A program made the translations under genes and the position numbers. A stretch of DNA of 5,064 nt, taken from the NCBI GenBank assembly GCA_945874585.1, contig CAMCHB010000078.1, positions 1-5,064 of the forward strand, written 5' to 3'. The stretch comes from an uncultured Clostridium sp. (GTDB taxonomy: Bacteria > Bacillota > Clostridia > TANB77 > CAG-508). Position 1 is the first letter of the stretch. Every line of letters starts with the position of its first letter. The notes beneath the pieces are model-generated. The model did no database searches and was not told the origin of the DNA. It saw only the letters and a list, made by a program, of their open reading frames with translations. Of this stretch, positions 4,128 through 5,064 are shown piece after piece.

Positions 4128-4271
4128 CTAGAAGCCTATCAGCAAGATTGCCACACCTGTGCAACCAAACGCTAGCGCCATTGAGATAATGCTTGTTTTT
4201 CCGTGTTTAAACATAGCAAACACATCTAGTGCAACGGAAAAAATTAATAAAATGAACAATACGGCTATCAA
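4128..4271 (-). CDS. Very small membrane protein, 47 aa, TTG start
   Basis: The frame from the TTG at 4271 to the TAG at 4128 encodes M, then IAVLFILLIFSVALDVFAMF, a short basic loop KHGKTS, and a second hydrophobic segment (about residues 27-46) ending LLIGF. Two membrane helices with a positively charged loop suggest that the loop is cytoplasmic and both ends face out. I know no named family. The gene has a strong promoter at 4319-4345 and AAAGGAG upstream. The spacing to the TTG is long (about 13 bp), and the reading frame closes at a TAA three codons before it, so no ATG start exists. An uncommon start codon with this spacing implies low translation. Two-helix miniproteins of this size include toxins, bacteriocin-immunity proteins and subunits of membrane complexes. 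Confidence 0.6.
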   Translation of the reverse strand: MIAVLFILLIFSVALDVFAMFKHGKTSIISMALAFGCTGVAILLIGF

Positions 4272-4300
4272 TTTTAATTTTTAGCTCCTTTCTTATGCTT

Positions 4301-4319
4301 ATGACGTATTTTTCGTCAT
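4301..4319. repeat. 6-bp inverted repeat at the start of the 47-aa transcript
   Basis: ATGACG (4301-4306) and CGTCAT (4314-4319) are perfectly complementary around a 7-base A/T centre. On the minus strand it begins at the -10 box and covers the probable start of transcription. It is therefore a good candidate operator, or a 5'-end stabilising hairpin, for the 47-aa gene. Confidence 0.5.
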
Positions 4320-4345
4320 ATTTACCACATTTTTCTTTTTGTCAA
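4319..4345 (-). promoter_or_regulatory. Promoter for the 47-aa membrane protein gene
   Basis: On the minus strand a perfect -35 TTGACA (4340-4345) is followed 15 bp later by TAAATA (4319-4324), preceded by TGG as an extended -10. Shifting the -10 by one base gives AAATAT at 16 bp. This is the best consensus promoter in the window. The ATGACG/CGTCAT dyad begins at its -10. Confidence 0.65.
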
Positions 4346-4434
4346 ATTTGTTTTTAGAAAATATGGTAAGTCGGTTAATGTTTCTTCTTATTATCGGGGA
4401 TGCACCGGATTTTTTCAGATTAGCTTCAAAACAG

Positions 4435-4467
4435 AAAAAAAGCACCGTTTTTCACAGTGCTTTTTTT
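4435..4467. terminator. Terminator of the toxin-antitoxin operon, bidirectional
   Basis: A7 GCAC (4435-4445) and GTGC T7 (4457-4467) pair, with a C:A mismatch and a further GT/AC pair inside around a TTTTC loop. On the minus strand it lies about 48 bp after the stop of the toxin gene. The T-run is present on both strands. Confidence 0.88.
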
Positions 4468-4514
4468 CCTTATCTTGTTTAGTTTGAAGACACCTTAAGC
4501 AAAATCCATAACAA

Positions 4515-4869
4515 TCAGGAAATTGTTAATCTTATTTTTTTCTGTACTTCTTCAAACAAATCAGATGGTAAATATTCTATGAACTGCCATTTTCGTCTTT
4601 TATAATCGAAAGACCTTAACTGTTCCACATAAATAGCACCATCAGATTTAGTTCGATTATCTAAATGAACATGAAGGGGATAATTACTTCCATCAAAATT
4701 CCCATGAGAGATAGGTACAACCCAAGCAAATGGAGAAGTTTTCATTATCATATCATTGCTTACTACCACTGCTGGTCTTCACTTTTGTATCTCTACTCCT
4801 GTAGACGGATCAAAGTTTATATATATAATACTACCGCTGGTAGCCCTTTATTGGCCGTTTTTCTACCAT
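4515..4869 (-). pseudogene. mazF: mazF/pemK-type toxin, broken by a frameshift and an in-frame TGA
   Basis: MazF/PemK toxins are ribonucleases that cleave mRNA and are held inactive by MazE. The ATG at 4869 overlaps the end of the antitoxin gene in ATGGTAG, the usual coupling. Frame 1 gives MVEKRPIKGYQ and stops at a TAG (4831-4833). Removing one base near 4836 restores GSIIYINFDPSTGVEIQK, typical of the family N-terminus. A TGA (4779-4781) follows at restored residue 30, and the frame continues RPAVVVSNDMIMKTSPFAWV. The C-terminal part with VPISHGNF and AIYVEQLRSFD reads to a TGA at 4515. The restored length, 117 aa, is normal, and 355 nt equals 118 codons plus one extra base. The conserved R of RPAVVV, important in MazF active sites, survives but sits behind both lesions. 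An open frame of 84 codons could begin at the GTG at 4769, but it would lack the first strands of the fold and is unlikely to be active. Confidence 0.9.
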
Positions 4870-5064
4870 ATCTCTCTTCCTTCAGATTTCATTTCATCCC
4901 ATTCTTTCATTTCGTCAGTGACCTCATACTTTCCATGCCAATTCTTAAAAAGCTCTTCGATAGAATCTGGTACTTTCTTACTAGGAGAAAGTATTAAAGT
5001 GCCATTTTTCCCTTTCTTGAACTTAAATTCCGTTCCTGGTTTTACATTAAATGACTTAGGAATG
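4863..5064 (-). CDS. mazE: MazE-type antitoxin, C-terminal 66 aa, runs off the window
   Basis: MazE/PemI antitoxins bind their own promoter through an N-terminal AbrB-like fold and wrap the toxin with a flexible, acidic C-terminus. Here the visible frame starts with IPKSFNVKPGTEFKFKKG, which is the end of the AbrB/SpoVT-like strand region. It continues GTLILSPSKKVPDSIEELFK and ends with the acidic, tryptophan-rich toxin-binding tail NWHGKYEVTDEMKEWDEMK...REIW. The true start, about 15-20 residues upstream, is outside the window. No lesion is visible in the part present. The TAG at 4863-4865 overlaps the toxin ATG. The usual pair is autoregulated from a promoter upstream of mazE, so that promoter would also be outside. 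Confidence 0.9.
   Translation of the reverse strand, partial: IPKSFNVKPGTEFKFKKGKNGTLILSPSKKVPDSIEELFKNWHGKYEVTDEMKEWDEMKSEGREIW

Noticed and set aside
4665..4997. Plus-strand ORF of 110 codons
   Set aside because: It lies antisense to mazE and mazF, whose protein similarity is clear.
1..5064. Search for a tracrRNA anti-repeat to the CRISPR repeat
   Set aside because: By eye I found no stretch complementary to the start or end of the repeat outside the array on either strand. It is probably near cas9, outside the window.

Overview
The window reads as a low-GC Firmicute, most probably a Lactobacillaceae species. The base composition is AT-rich, the ribosome binding sites are strong (AAAGGAG type), the genes are small and tightly packed, and the MazE/MazF pair, the DUF3850 protein and the small membrane proteins are of kinds common in lactobacilli. 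All recognisable protein genes lie on the minus strand. There is no rRNA, tRNA, transposase, integrase or replication gene, so chromosome and plasmid cannot be told apart, though the content is accessory in character.

Left end (1-468): the first 51 bases are not biological. They are an Illumina Nextera i7 adapter with its 8-base index and the Tn5 mosaic end, left on a contig end. The genomic sequence starts inside a CRISPR spacer. Six 36-bp repeats of type II-like form and five complete 30-31 bp spacers follow on the plus strand, ending in a rho-independent terminator 4 bp after the last repeat. The leader, the cas genes and the tracrRNA are outside the window.

Left-centre (469-1600): a 103-aa protein of unknown function is preceded by a promoter candidate set in a cluster of TGTCAT boxes (857-1023). 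The most regular of these are two 15-bp direct repeats with a 21-bp period plus a near-identical inverted copy. A 108-aa membrane protein with three predicted membrane segments follows, with its own terminator.

Centre (1437-1906): 470 bp hold no convincing gene. They contain three hairpin terminators and a consensus ribosome binding site that leads only to 3- and 4-codon ORFs.

Right-centre (1907-4345): five minus-strand genes could form one transcript: an unrecognised 311-aa protein, a DUF3850 (ASCH/PUA-like) protein 2 bp behind it, a 65-aa basic protein, a 75-aa helix-turn-helix protein and a 67-aa single-pass membrane protein. Upstream is a small TTG-start gene for a 47-aa two-segment membrane protein with the best promoter in the window.

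Right end (4435-5064): a mazEF/pemIK-type toxin-antitoxin pair. The antitoxin runs off the window but is intact as far as visible. The toxin is broken by a one-base frameshift and an in-frame TGA just before its conserved RPAVVV motif, so it looks like a dead toxin beside a preserved antitoxin.

No complete, demonstrably new system is visible. The best leads are the TGTCAT-box region, the unknown operon built around the 311-aa and DUF3850 proteins, and the orphan ribosome-binding-site transcript.
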